Shown here piece by piece: positions 54,366-62,331 of a DNA stretch of 64,000 bases. The notes beneath the pieces are model-generated. The model saw only the letters and a program-made list of their open reading frames with translations. It had not been told where the DNA came from and searched no databases. Where the stretch lies: positions 8,166,501-8,230,500 of the forward strand of contig NZ_JAUSUZ010000001.1 in assembly GCF_030813715.1 (NCBI RefSeq). Direction: 5' to 3'. This DNA is from Catenuloplanes indicus. Its GTDB lineage: Bacteria > Actinomycetota > Actinomycetes > Mycobacteriales > Micromonosporaceae. Position 1 is the stretch's first letter, and each line of letters starts with the position of its first letter. A program made the position numbers and the translations under genes.

Positions 54366-55211
54366 GTGGTGGGCAGCGTTCGGGCGCATGTGGAGAGTGG
54401 CGCGCTGGTCGTGGCGCTGGGGGAGCGGGCGGGCCTGCTGTCGGCGGAACTGTTGCGGCGGGCGCTGGTGCGGTGCACGGCGCACCACCCGCCGTTCGTG
54501 ATCGTGGACTGTGCCCGGGCCGGGCGGTCGAAGCGGCTGGCGTCGCTGCTCAACGCGGCGGTGGTGTTCTGCAACGCGCGGCGGCCGGGGATAACGATGG
54601 TGGTGTCGGCGCCGAACGTGGCGGTGCGGCGGGTGCTGCGCGGGCGGGTGACGATGTTCCCGACGCTGAAGGCGGCGCTGACCGCGCTGCCCGCGCGGCG
54701 GGCACACGCCGCCCGCGAGCACGTGCGGATGGAGCCGGAGGTCTCCGGTGCGTCGGTGGCGCGGGCGCTGGTCCGGTCGTTCTGCCGGCGTCGCGCGCTC
54801 GGTGAGGAGGTCGTCGAGGCGGGCGAGCTGATCGTGTCCGAGCTGGTGTCGAACGCGGTGCAGCACGCCGGGACCACGGTCGACGTGACGGTCAGCCACT
54901 ACCGGGGGCAGCTGCGGATCGCGGTGGCGGACCGGTCGGCGGACCTGCCGCGGTTCGGTGGCAGCGCGCCGGAGCCGGGTCTGCCGGTACGCGGCCGCGG
55001 GCTGGATCTGGTGGCCCGCTCGGCGTCACGCTGCGGCGTGCTGCTGGCGCCGGACGGCAAGGCCGTGTGGGCGAGCGTGGCGGTGCCGCGCCGGCGCTGG
55101 CGGCGTACCCGTGCGTCCGTCGCGGCCCTGGGCCGGGTCGCCTCGTGGCGCCCGGTCGCGCGCCGCCGCTTCGCGTCCCACCGCCCGGTGCTCGGCCTGC
55201 GCACCGCCTGA
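54366..55211 (+). CDS. STAS-like domain fused to RsbW-type HATPase (anti-sigma regulator)
   Basis: 281 residues from GTG 54366. The first 115 residues look like a STAS fold (FVIVDCARAGRSKRLASLLNA, a run to the VTMFPTLKAALTAL end). The rest is an RsbW-like ATPase: N box ELIVSELVSNAVQHAG, G1 VADRSADLPR, G2 GRGLDLVARSAS. A basic tail of 45 residues follows. Such proteins act in partner switching; an antagonist-like and a kinase domain in one chain is notable. It precedes the STM4015 gene by 119 bases in the same direction. Confidence 0.8.
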   Translation: MVGSVRAHVESGALVVALGERAGLLSAELLRRALVRCTAHHPPFVIVDCARAGRSKRLASLLNAAVVFCNARRPGITMVVSAPNVAVRRVLRGRVTMFPTLKAALTALPARRAHAAREHVRMEPEVSGASVARALVRSFCRRRALGEEVVEAGELIVSELVSNAVQHAGTTVDVTVSHYRGQLRIAVADRSADLPRFGGSAPEPGLPVRGRGLDLVARSASRCGVLLAPDGKAVWASVAVPRRRWRRTRASVAALGRVASWRPVARRRFASHRPVLGLRTA

Positions 55212-55330
55212 CGGCGGGCGGTCCGCCGCACCGAACACCGTGACCGATCCGCCGCGACGGGCGGAAAAGTGTCGGCGCCCGCTGCTACCGTCCGTTCGAT
55301 CACAGGGATCGCACCGGCGGCTGGAGCGCT

Positions 55331-56260
55331 ATGACCATCAACTCGCACGTGACCACGTTCGCCGGGCTCCCGGTGGTGCCGTCCGGCAGCGACGTGCGGC
55401 CGGACGATCCGGGCGCGGTGGCCTGGCGCGTCGAGATCGACGACTACGACTCCGCGCCGGGCGAGTTCGAGGCCGCGATGGAGACGATGCTGGAGCTGGC
55501 CGGTGCCGGCGGGCCGGTCGCGCTGGTGATCGGCCAGTGGGGCGGGGCGTACGAGGAGGCGCCGCCGATCGACCTGCTGACCCGGCTCGCGCCGCGCATG
55601 CCACGGCTGCGGTCGTTGTTCCTCGGCGACCTGACGTTCGAGGAGTGCGAGATCTCCTGGATCCGGCATCGAGACATCGCGCCGCTGCTCACGGCCTATC
55701 CCGCGCTGGAGCGGCTGGTCGTGCGCGGCACCGAGGACCTGGCGATCGCCGAGGGCGTGCGGCACCCGGCACTACGCGACCTGGAGATCCAGTCCGGCGG
55801 TCTCCCGGCGCGTCTGCTGCGCGCGGTGCTCGCGTCGGAGCTGCCCGCGCTGGAACGGCTGCACCTGTGGCTCGGCGTCGAGACGTACGGTGGCGACGTC
55901 GTTCTCGAGGACCTGCGGCCGCTGCTGGCCGAGGCCGATTCCCGCTGGCCCCGGCTGACCGCGCTGGGCCTGCGCAACAGCGAGATGCAGGACCAGGTGG
56001 CGGCCGCGGTCGCGGAGTCGCCGGTGCTCGGCCGGCTGCGCGCGCTGGACCTGTCGCTCGGCACGCTCGGTGACGAGGGCGCGGAGTCGCTGCTCGGCGC
56101 CGGGCTGGAGCACCTGGAGGAGCTTGACCTGCACCATCACTTCATGAGCCCGCAGGTGGCGCAGCGGCTGGTCGACGCGCTGCCCGGCGTGCGCGTCGAC
56201 GTCACCGACCGGCAGGAGCCGCGCGGCGACTGGGGGCGCTACGTCGAGGTCTCGGAGTGA
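55331..56260 (+). CDS. STM4015 family protein (leucine-rich-repeat-like)
   Basis: 309 residues from ATG 55331, just past GGAG. Repeated leucine-rich stretches: MPRLRSLFLGDLTFEEC, YPALERLVVRGTEDL, PALRDLEIQSGGL, LPALERLHLWLGV, WPRLTALGLRNSEM, LRALDLSLGTLGD and LEELDLHHHFM. They should form a curved repeat solenoid in the cytoplasm, suited to binding a protein partner. There is no enzymatic motif. It is first in a five-gene overlapping run, and its stop overlaps the next start as GTGA. It may bind a substrate or scaffold the enzymes; that is inference. Confidence 0.88.
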   Translation: MTINSHVTTFAGLPVVPSGSDVRPDDPGAVAWRVEIDDYDSAPGEFEAAMETMLELAGAGGPVALVIGQWGGAYEEAPPIDLLTRLAPRMPRLRSLFLGDLTFEECEISWIRHRDIAPLLTAYPALERLVVRGTEDLAIAEGVRHPALRDLEIQSGGLPARLLRAVLASELPALERLHLWLGVETYGGDVVLEDLRPLLAEADSRWPRLTALGLRNSEMQDQVAAAVAESPVLGRLRALDLSLGTLGDEGAESLLGAGLEHLEELDLHHHFMSPQVAQRLVDALPGVRVDVTDRQEPRGDWGRYVEVSE

Positions 56261-57294
56261 CCGTGCTGTCCGTGATAGGCAACCCCACGAATCGGCGGGT
56301 CACGATGTTCGCGCGCGCGGTGACCGACGCCGGCCTGCCGCCGCCGCGCGTCCACGCGTGGCGTGACGTGCTCACCGGTGGGCCGGTCCCGGGGGCCGGC
56401 GAGGTCGTTCGCGTCGACTCGCCGGGCGAGGACGCCGAGGTCGGGCGGCTGCTGCGCGGCCCGGCGGAGCACGGCGAGATCATCGGGACGGCGATGGCGC
56501 ACACCCGGCTGGGCGCGGCGTTGCGCCGGGTCGAGGCCGGCGGCGGCCGGCTGCTCAGTGCGCCGGACGACATCCTCACCATGAGCGACAAGCCGCGCTG
56601 TCACGCGACGCTGCGCGACCGGGGTGTGCCGGTGCCCGCGGCGCTGCCGGCGGTGACGGGCTACGACGGCCTGCGGGTGGCGATGCGGGCGGCCGGCTGG
56701 GCACGGGTCTTCGTGAAGCCGGCGCACGGCTCGTCTGCGTCCGGCGTGCTCGCGCTCTCCGCCGCGCACGGCCGGATCGCGGCCGTGACCAGCGTCGAGC
56801 GCGGCCCCGGCGGGCGCCTCTTCAACAACCTGACCATCCGGCGGTACGAACGGGAGGCCGACGTCGCCGCGATCGTCGACGCGCTGGCCGGTGACGGGCT
56901 GCACGTGGAGCGGTGGTTCCCGAAGGCGGGGCTGGGCGGGCGCACGGTCGACCTGCGCGTGGTCGTGATCGCCGGTGAGCCGCGGCACGTGGTGGTGCGG
57001 GCCAGCCGGTCACCGCTGACGAACCTGCACCTCGGCAACGCGCGCGGCGACGTGGCCGAGGTCCGGGCGCGGGCCGGTGCCCGGGCGTGGGACGCGGCCA
57101 TGGAGACGTGCGCCCGGGTGGGTGCGGCGTTCCCACGTACCCTGACGGCCGGTGTCGATCTGATGTTCCACGCGGGCTGGCGGCGGCACGCGGTGGCCGA
57201 GGTCAACGCGTTCGGCGACCTGCTGCCCGGCGTGCTGCACCGCGGCGAGGACACCTACACCGCGCAGGTCCGGGCGACGCTGTGCGCGGTCTGA
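56257..57294 (+). CDS. STM4014 family protein with ATP-grasp fold
   Basis: 345 residues from GTG 56257, overlapping the STM4015 stop by four bases. ATP-grasp signs: SDKPRCHATLRDRGVPVPAA (start of the ATP domain), VFVKPAHGSSASGVLAL (ATP-binding Lys and glycine loop), TVDLRVVVIAGEPRHVVVRAS, and AVAEVNAFGDLLPGVL with the Mg-binding Glu-x-Asn. ATP-grasp enzymes join a carboxylate to an amine or thiol through an acyl phosphate. The reaction here is unknown. It is co-translated with the STM4013 hydrolase. Confidence 0.88.
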   Translation: MTVLSVIGNPTNRRVTMFARAVTDAGLPPPRVHAWRDVLTGGPVPGAGEVVRVDSPGEDAEVGRLLRGPAEHGEIIGTAMAHTRLGAALRRVEAGGGRLLSAPDDILTMSDKPRCHATLRDRGVPVPAALPAVTGYDGLRVAMRAAGWARVFVKPAHGSSASGVLALSAAHGRIAAVTSVERGPGGRLFNNLTIRRYEREADVAAIVDALAGDGLHVERWFPKAGLGGRTVDLRVVVIAGEPRHVVVRASRSPLTNLHLGNARGDVAEVRARAGARAWDAAMETCARVGAAFPRTLTAGVDLMFHAGWRRHAVAEVNAFGDLLPGVLHRGEDTYTAQVRATLCAV

Positions 57295-58067
57295 TCCCGG
57301 GCCACGACCTGCTCCTGGTCACGCTGGACACGCTGCGGTACGACGTCGCCGCGCGGCTGCACGCGGCCGGGCGCACGCCGGGGCTGGCCCGCCGGCTGCC
57401 GGGCGGCTGGGAGCGGCGGCACTCACCGGCCAGTTTCACCTACGCGGCGCACCACGCGTTCTTCGCCGGGTTCCTGCCCACGCCGGTCACGCCGGGGCGG
57501 CACGAGCGGCCGTTCGCGGCCCGGTTCGCCGGCAGCGAGACGACCGGGCCGGGCACCTGGGTGTTCGACGCGGCGGACCTGCCGGGCGCGCTCGCGGACG
57601 CCGGCTACCACACGGTCTGCCTGGGCGGCGTCGGCTTCTTCAACCCGGGCGCGCCGCTCGGCCGGGTGCTGCCCGGCCTGTTCGCGGAGGCGCACTGGGA
57701 GCCGTCGTTCGGCGTGACCGCGCCCGGCTGCGTGGACGCGCAGGCGGACCGGCTCGCCGGGATCGTCGCCGGGCTGCCGGCGGACCGGCCGCTGTTCACG
57801 TTCGTCAACGTGGCGGCGATGCACCAGCCGAACCGGCACTACCTGCCGGGTGCGGAGGAGGACACGATGGACAGCCACGCGGCCGCGCTGGAGTACGCGG
57901 ACCGGGCGCTGGAGCGGATTTTCGCGCTGGCCGGCGGCCGGGGCCGGCCGTGCCGGGTGATCGTCTGTTCCGACCACGGCACGCTCTACGGCGAGGACGG
58001 GCACGTGGGACACCGGGTCGCGCACGAGGCCGTGTGGACCGTGCCGTACGGGGAGTTCACGCTGTGA
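57282..58067 (+). CDS. STM4013/SEN3800 family hydrolase (alkaline phosphatase superfamily)
   Basis: 261 residues from GTG 57282, overlapping STM4014 by 13 bases; chosen because the conserved part begins ten codons on. The core fold begins LLLVTLDTLRYDVAA with the metal-binding Asp16, continues SPASFTYAAHHAFFAGFLPTP and FTFVNVAAMHQPNRHY, and ends VIVCSDHGTLYGEDGHVGHRV with the Asp-His metal pair. Related to sulfatases and phosphoglycerate mutases, probably acting on a phosphate or sulfate ester. No signal peptide, so cytoplasmic. The stop overlaps the STM4012 start as GTGA. Confidence 0.9.
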   Translation: MRGLIPGHDLLLVTLDTLRYDVAARLHAAGRTPGLARRLPGGWERRHSPASFTYAAHHAFFAGFLPTPVTPGRHERPFAARFAGSETTGPGTWVFDAADLPGALADAGYHTVCLGGVGFFNPGAPLGRVLPGLFAEAHWEPSFGVTAPGCVDAQADRLAGIVAGLPADRPLFTFVNVAAMHQPNRHYLPGAEEDTMDSHAAALEYADRALERIFALAGGRGRPCRVIVCSDHGTLYGEDGHVGHRVAHEAVWTVPYGEFTL

Positions 58068-59350
58068 CCGACTCGCCGTACCAGGGATATCTGTACGCGT
58101 ACCCGCACAAGACCGCCTATCGCCGGTTCGACCCGCGGCCGGCGCTGGCGGACGTGTGGGCGGGGGAGCGGCAGGACGCGCTCTTCGGGTACGTGCACGT
58201 GCCGTTCTGCGAGATGCGCTGCGGCTTCTGCAACCTGTTCACCCGGTCCAACCCGGCCGGCGAGCAGGTCACCGCCTACCTCGGCCGGCTGCGGGCGCAG
58301 ACGCGGGCGGTGCGGGAGGCGCTCGCGCCGGGCGCGCGGTTCGCCCGGCTGGCGATCGGCGGTGGCACGCCGACCTACCTGACCGCGCCGGAACTCGTGG
58401 AGTTGTTCGACATCGTCGGCAGCCACGGCGTGCCGCTGTCGGTGGAGACGTCGCCCGCGACCGCCACGCCGGACCGGCTGGCCGTGCTGGCCGGGCACGG
58501 GACCACGCGGGTCAGCATCGGCGTGCAGAGCTTCCTCGACGCGGAGGCGCGCGCGGCCGGGCGCCCGCAGCGCCGCACCGAGGTGGAGGCCGCGCTCGGC
58601 GCGATCCGGGAGGCGGCGATCCCGGTGCTGAACATCGACCTGATCTACGGCATCGACGGGCAGACCGCGCAGACCTGGCGGCGGAGCCTGGACGCGGCGC
58701 TGGCCTGGCGGCCGGAGGAGCTGTACCTCTACCCGCTGTACGTGCGCCCGCTGACCGGGCTCGGCCGGCGGGCGTCGTCCCGCGCCGACTGGGACGGGCA
58801 GCGGATGGCGCTCTACCGGCAGGCGGTGGACGTGCTGACCGGCGCGGGCTACACCCGGCTGTCGATGCGGCAGTTCCGGCGGGCGGACGTGCCGGCCGAC
58901 GACGGGCCGGACTACTGCTGCCAGGACGACGGCATGGTCGGGCTCGGCTGCGGCGCCCGGTCGTATACGACGTCGCTGCACTACTCGTTCGACTACGCGG
59001 TCACGGTCGGTGAGGTGCGCGCGGTGCTGGACGACTACCTCGCCCGGCCGGACGACGACTTCCGGTTCGCCGAGTTCGGCTATCGGCTGGATCGGTCCGA
59101 GCAGCGGCGGCGGTGGCTGCTGAAGTCGCTGCTGCGCGCGGACGGGGTGGCGGCGGCGGACTACCGGGCGCGGTTCGGCACGTCGCACGCGGACGACTTC
59201 CCGCAGCTGGCGACGCTGGTCGAGCGCGGCTGGCTGGAGCCGGGCCGGTCCCGGCTGACCGCGGAGGGCCTGGCGTGGTCGGATGCGATCGGCCCGTGGC
59301 TGGTGTCCGGGGAGGTGCGCGCGGCGATGGACGGGTTCGCGTTGCGATGA
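58064..59350 (+). CDS. STM4012 family radical SAM protein (HemN-like)
   Basis: 428 residues from GTG 58064. Radical SAM cluster Cys49, Cys53 and Cys56 in FCEMRCGFCNLFTR (CX3CX2C); GGGTPTYL and SVETSPATATPDRL are SAM-contact segments, and VSIGVQSF, NIDLIYGIDGQT and YLYPLYVRPLTGL are as in HemN/HemW. The HemN-specific C-terminal helix region is present (WLLKSLLRADGVAAADY). It makes a 5'-deoxyadenosyl radical, substrate unknown. It is not a haem-pathway gene by context. Its stop overlaps the STM4011 start as ATGA. Confidence 0.92.
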   Translation: MTDSPYQGYLYAYPHKTAYRRFDPRPALADVWAGERQDALFGYVHVPFCEMRCGFCNLFTRSNPAGEQVTAYLGRLRAQTRAVREALAPGARFARLAIGGGTPTYLTAPELVELFDIVGSHGVPLSVETSPATATPDRLAVLAGHGTTRVSIGVQSFLDAEARAAGRPQRRTEVEAALGAIREAAIPVLNIDLIYGIDGQTAQTWRRSLDAALAWRPEELYLYPLYVRPLTGLGRRASSRADWDGQRMALYRQAVDVLTGAGYTRLSMRQFRRADVPADDGPDYCCQDDGMVGLGCGARSYTTSLHYSFDYAVTVGEVRAVLDDYLARPDDDFRFAEFGYRLDRSEQRRRWLLKSLLRADGVAAADYRARFGTSHADDFPQLATLVERGWLEPGRSRLTAEGLAWSDAIGPWLVSGEVRAAMDGFALR

Positions 59351-60234
59351 GCGGACCGGCGCTGTACGTGCTGTACCGCGGGCCGCTGACCAGCTGCAAC
59401 TACGACTGTCCGTACTGCCCGTTCGCGAAGCGGGTCGACCCGCCGGAGCTGCTGCGCGCGGACCGGGCGGCGCTGCACCGGTTCGCGGACTGGGTGGCGG
59501 CGACCATCGACCGGCGGCTGTCGATCCTGTTCACGCCGTGGGGTGAGGGGCTGACCCGGAGCTGGTACCGGGAGACGATCACCCGGCTGTCACACCTGCC
59601 GCACGTGGACCGGGTCGCGATCCAGACGAACCTGGCCGCCCGTACCGGCTGGCTCGCGGACGCGGACCGGGACACCGCGGCACTGTGGACGACGTACCAC
59701 CCGGGTCAGGTCGGCCGGGACCGGTTCCTGGCGCGGTGCCGCGAGCTGGACGCGCTCGGCGTCCGCTACTCGGTCGGCGTCGTCGGCCTGCCGGCGCACC
59801 TGGACGAGGCGCGGGCACTGCGCGCGCTGCTGCCGCCGCACGTCTACCTGTGGGTGAACGCGGCGGACGGGCACGTCTACACCGCGGACGAGGAGGCGGC
59901 GTGGACCGCGCTCGACCCGCGCTTCGGCGACAGCGTGCGCCCGCACCCGTCCCGCGGCCTGCCCTGTCACGCCGGGGAGACCGCGATCTCCGTGCTCGGC
60001 GACGGCACGGTGCGCCGCTGCCACTTCGTCGACGGCGCGATCGGAAACCTCTACGACGGTACGTGGCGGGCCGCGCTCAAGCCACGGACCTGTCCGAACG
60101 TCGCGTGTGACTGCCACATCGGGTACGTGCACCTGAAGCCGCTCGGCCTGCGCGACGTCTACCGCGACGGGCTGATGGAGCGGGTTGTCCACAGGGCCGA
60201 AGAATTTACCCGGGGAAGTATTTACACGCACTAA
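59347..60234 (+). CDS. STM4011 family radical SAM protein
   Basis: 295 residues from ATG 59347. Radical SAM cluster Cys17, Cys21 and Cys24 in SCNYDCPYCPFAKR (CX3CX2C). Many more Cys near the C-terminus (GLPCHAGE, RRCHFVDG, TCPNVACDCHIGYVHL) suggest one or two auxiliary clusters as in SPASM proteins, which act on peptides or install crosslinks. It is the last gene of the five. Two different radical SAM enzymes in one overlapping unit point to a multi-step chemical modification. Whether the target is a peptide, sugar or cofactor is unknown. Confidence 0.92.
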   Translation: MSGPALYVLYRGPLTSCNYDCPYCPFAKRVDPPELLRADRAALHRFADWVAATIDRRLSILFTPWGEGLTRSWYRETITRLSHLPHVDRVAIQTNLAARTGWLADADRDTAALWTTYHPGQVGRDRFLARCRELDALGVRYSVGVVGLPAHLDEARALRALLPPHVYLWVNAADGHVYTADEEAAWTALDPRFGDSVRPHPSRGLPCHAGETAISVLGDGTVRRCHFVDGAIGNLYDGTWRAALKPRTCPNVACDCHIGYVHLKPLGLRDVYRDGLMERVVHRAEEFTRGSIYTH

Positions 60235-60271
60235 CATGCTCGTAGCTCAGCCCCTCGAACAGGGAGAACGC

Positions 60272-62176
60272 ATGTTACGTCGATCCGCGGTGATCCTGGT
60301 GGCGACGCTCGCCGCCGTCGCCGGAGCGGTGTCGCCCGCGTCCGCCGGCGGCCCCCGGCACGTGCGCGGCACCGAGACGATCCCGGTGTACGACTACGGC
60401 ACCGCGATCCGCGAGACCGTGTGGGTGGAGTCGCCGCTCGACTCCGACGGTGACGGCGCCCGCGACCGGATCGCCGCCGACATCGTCCGGCCACGCGAGG
60501 CACGGACGCGCGTCCCGGTCGTGATGGAGGCGTCCCCGTACTACGCGTGCTGCGGCCGCGGCAACGAGTCCGAGCTGAAGGAGTACGCGGCGGACGGCAC
60601 GGTCTCGCTGATGCCGCTCTACTACGACAACTACTTCGTGCCGCGCGGTTACGCGTTCGTCGGCGTCGACCTGTCCGGCACCGCCCGCTCCACCGGCTGC
60701 GAGGACGTCGGCGGCCCCGCCGAGGTGGCGAGCGCGAAGGCCGTGATCGACTGGCTGAACGGCCGGGGCACCGCGTTCGACGCGTCCGGTGCGCGGGTCA
60801 CCGCGTCCTGGACCACCGGCAAGGTCGGCATGATCGGCAAGTCCTGGGACGGTTCGGTGGCCAACGGCGTCGCCGCGACCGGCGTGCGCGGCCTGGAGAC
60901 GATCGTCCCGATCGGCGCGATCTCCAGCTGGTACGACTACCAGCGCTACAACGGCATCCTGCGCACCCGGGAGTACGTGCGGTACCTGCACTCCTACGTG
61001 AACGGCCGCCCGGCCGAGGCGTGCGCGGACGAGCTGGCCGCGATGCGCGCGGCCAGCGGCGAGACCACCGGCGACTTCACGGCGCACTGGGCCGAGCGCG
61101 ACTACCGCACCGCCGCCCGCAACGTGCGGGCCAGCGTGTTCATCGCGCACGGCGTCAACGACAAGAACGTCAGCACCGGCCAGTTCGGGCTGTGGTGGGA
61201 CGCGCTGGCGAAGCACGGCGTGGAGCGCAAGCTGTGGCTGTTCCAGGCCGGCCACGAGGACCCGTTCGACGTGCGCCGCGCCGAGTGGGTGCGCACGCTG
61301 CACCGCTGGTTCGACCACGAGCTGCACGGCCTGCGCAACGGCATCGACCGCGAGCCGCGCGCCACGCTGGAGACCGCACCCGGCGTCTGGACGGACGAGC
61401 GTGACTGGCCGGCGCGCGGCGTCCGCGACCGGTCGCTGCCGCTCGGCGACGGTACGCTCGGCGCCGGCGCCAAGGGCCGCGGCGTGACGAAGACGTTCAC
61501 GGACGAGTCGCTGCGCGAGGATGCGCTGGTGGCGAACCCGACCGCGGTCGTGCCCGGCCGTGTCGCGTTCCTGTCCGCGCCGCTGACCGCACCGCTGCGC
61601 ATCTCCGGCGAGCCGTCCGTGACGCTCCGGATCCAGGTCGACAAGCCGACCGCCGCCCTGTCCGCCCGCCTCGTCGACTACGGCACCGGCACCCGCGTCG
61701 ACCACTTCCGCTCCGAGGGCGTGGTCAACCTGGCCACCGAGTCCTGCTGGGGCGCCGCCACCGCCACCGACGACGCCTGCTACCTGGACACCACCGAGGT
61801 GACCGCCACCGCCGACCACGCGGTCCTGACCCGCGGCTGGGCCGACGCGGCCCACTACCGTTCTCTGCGCTTCACCACACCGCTGGAACCGGGCCGCTGG
61901 TACGACGTGACCGTACCGCTGAACACCTACGACGTGACGGTTCCCGCCGGACACGTCCTCGGCCTGGTGATCGGCCAGTCTGATCCGCAGTTCACGGTCA
62001 CGAACGACCAGAACGCCACGGTCACGCTCGACGCCGGCCGCAGCACGCTCACGCTCCCGGCCACCGGCGCCGCCGTCACCGCCCCCACGACGCCGCAGAG
62101 CATCACCACGACCACGCTCCCGGGCGCCGCCGAACGCCGCGCCACCGACAACACCCCGGTGGTTCCGCTCCGCTGA
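60272..62176 (+). CDS. secreted Xaa-Pro dipeptidyl-peptidase (S15 family)
   Basis: 634 residues from ATG 60272, seven bases past AGGGAG. Signal peptide with AVILVATLAAVAGAVSPASA. The alpha/beta-hydrolase domain has GMIGKSWDGSVANGV-type elbow with Ser191, then FQAGHEDPFD with the likely His; a jelly-roll C-terminal PepX domain follows (VPGRVAFLSAPLTAPLRIS). It cleaves X-Pro dipeptides from N-termini outside the cell. It is 37 bases past STM4011, so read-through is possible, but it has its own upstream AT-rich stretch. A 17-bp hairpin follows. Confidence 0.92.
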   Translation: MLRRSAVILVATLAAVAGAVSPASAGGPRHVRGTETIPVYDYGTAIRETVWVESPLDSDGDGARDRIAADIVRPREARTRVPVVMEASPYYACCGRGNESELKEYAADGTVSLMPLYYDNYFVPRGYAFVGVDLSGTARSTGCEDVGGPAEVASAKAVIDWLNGRGTAFDASGARVTASWTTGKVGMIGKSWDGSVANGVAATGVRGLETIVPIGAISSWYDYQRYNGILRTREYVRYLHSYVNGRPAEACADELAAMRAASGETTGDFTAHWAERDYRTAARNVRASVFIAHGVNDKNVSTGQFGLWWDALAKHGVERKLWLFQAGHEDPFDVRRAEWVRTLHRWFDHELHGLRNGIDREPRATLETAPGVWTDERDWPARGVRDRSLPLGDGTLGAGAKGRGVTKTFTDESLREDALVANPTAVVPGRVAFLSAPLTAPLRISGEPSVTLRIQVDKPTAALSARLVDYGTGTRVDHFRSEGVVNLATESCWGAATATDDACYLDTTEVTATADHAVLTRGWADAAHYRSLRFTTPLEPGRWYDVTVPLNTYDVTVPAGHVLGLVIGQSDPQFTVTNDQNATVTLDAGRSTLTLPATGAAVTAPTTPQSITTTTLPGAAERRATDNTPVVPLR

Positions 62177-62184
62177 CCCGCGCT

Positions 62185-62225
62185 CCGCGTCCGGCAGCCG
62201 TCGCCGCTACGGCTGCCGGACGCGG
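62185..62225. terminator. 17-bp perfect hairpin after the X-Pro peptidase
   Basis: CCGCGTCCGGCAGCCGT and ACGGCTGCCGGACGCGG with a 7-base loop, nine bases past the stop. There is no T run. It ends the peptidase transcript, and may protect against read-through from the convergent HD-Pnk gene. Confidence 0.8.
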
Positions 62226-62265
62226 GCGCCGGGGAACCCGGTGCCACCGGACCGGGCGGGTCGGC

Positions 62266-62331
62266 CTCTCGATCAGGCGGTGAGCACCTCTCGATCAGGC
62301 GGTGAGCACCTCTCGATCAGGCGGTGAGCAC
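62266..62331. repeat. three perfect tandem 22-bp repeats over the HD-Pnk stop codon
   Basis: Units 62266-62287, 62288-62309 and 62310-62331 are identical (each begins CTCTCGATCAGG and ends GGTGAGCAC). Read on the minus strand each unit carries VLTA and a TGA. The HD-Pnk stop is in the third unit; the other two are extra copies downstream, so the repeat arose by duplication of the gene end. Confidence 0.9.

Noticed and set aside
55212-55330. Possible precursor peptide ahead of the STM4015 gene
   Set aside because: No start codon with a ribosome binding site and no conserved Cys- or core-like peptide was seen in the 119 bases.
58064-59350. STM4012 as coproporphyrinogen oxidase HemN
   Set aside because: The CX3CX2C cluster and fold fit, but the gene overlaps the other STM401x genes and has no haem-gene neighbours; the family is distinct.
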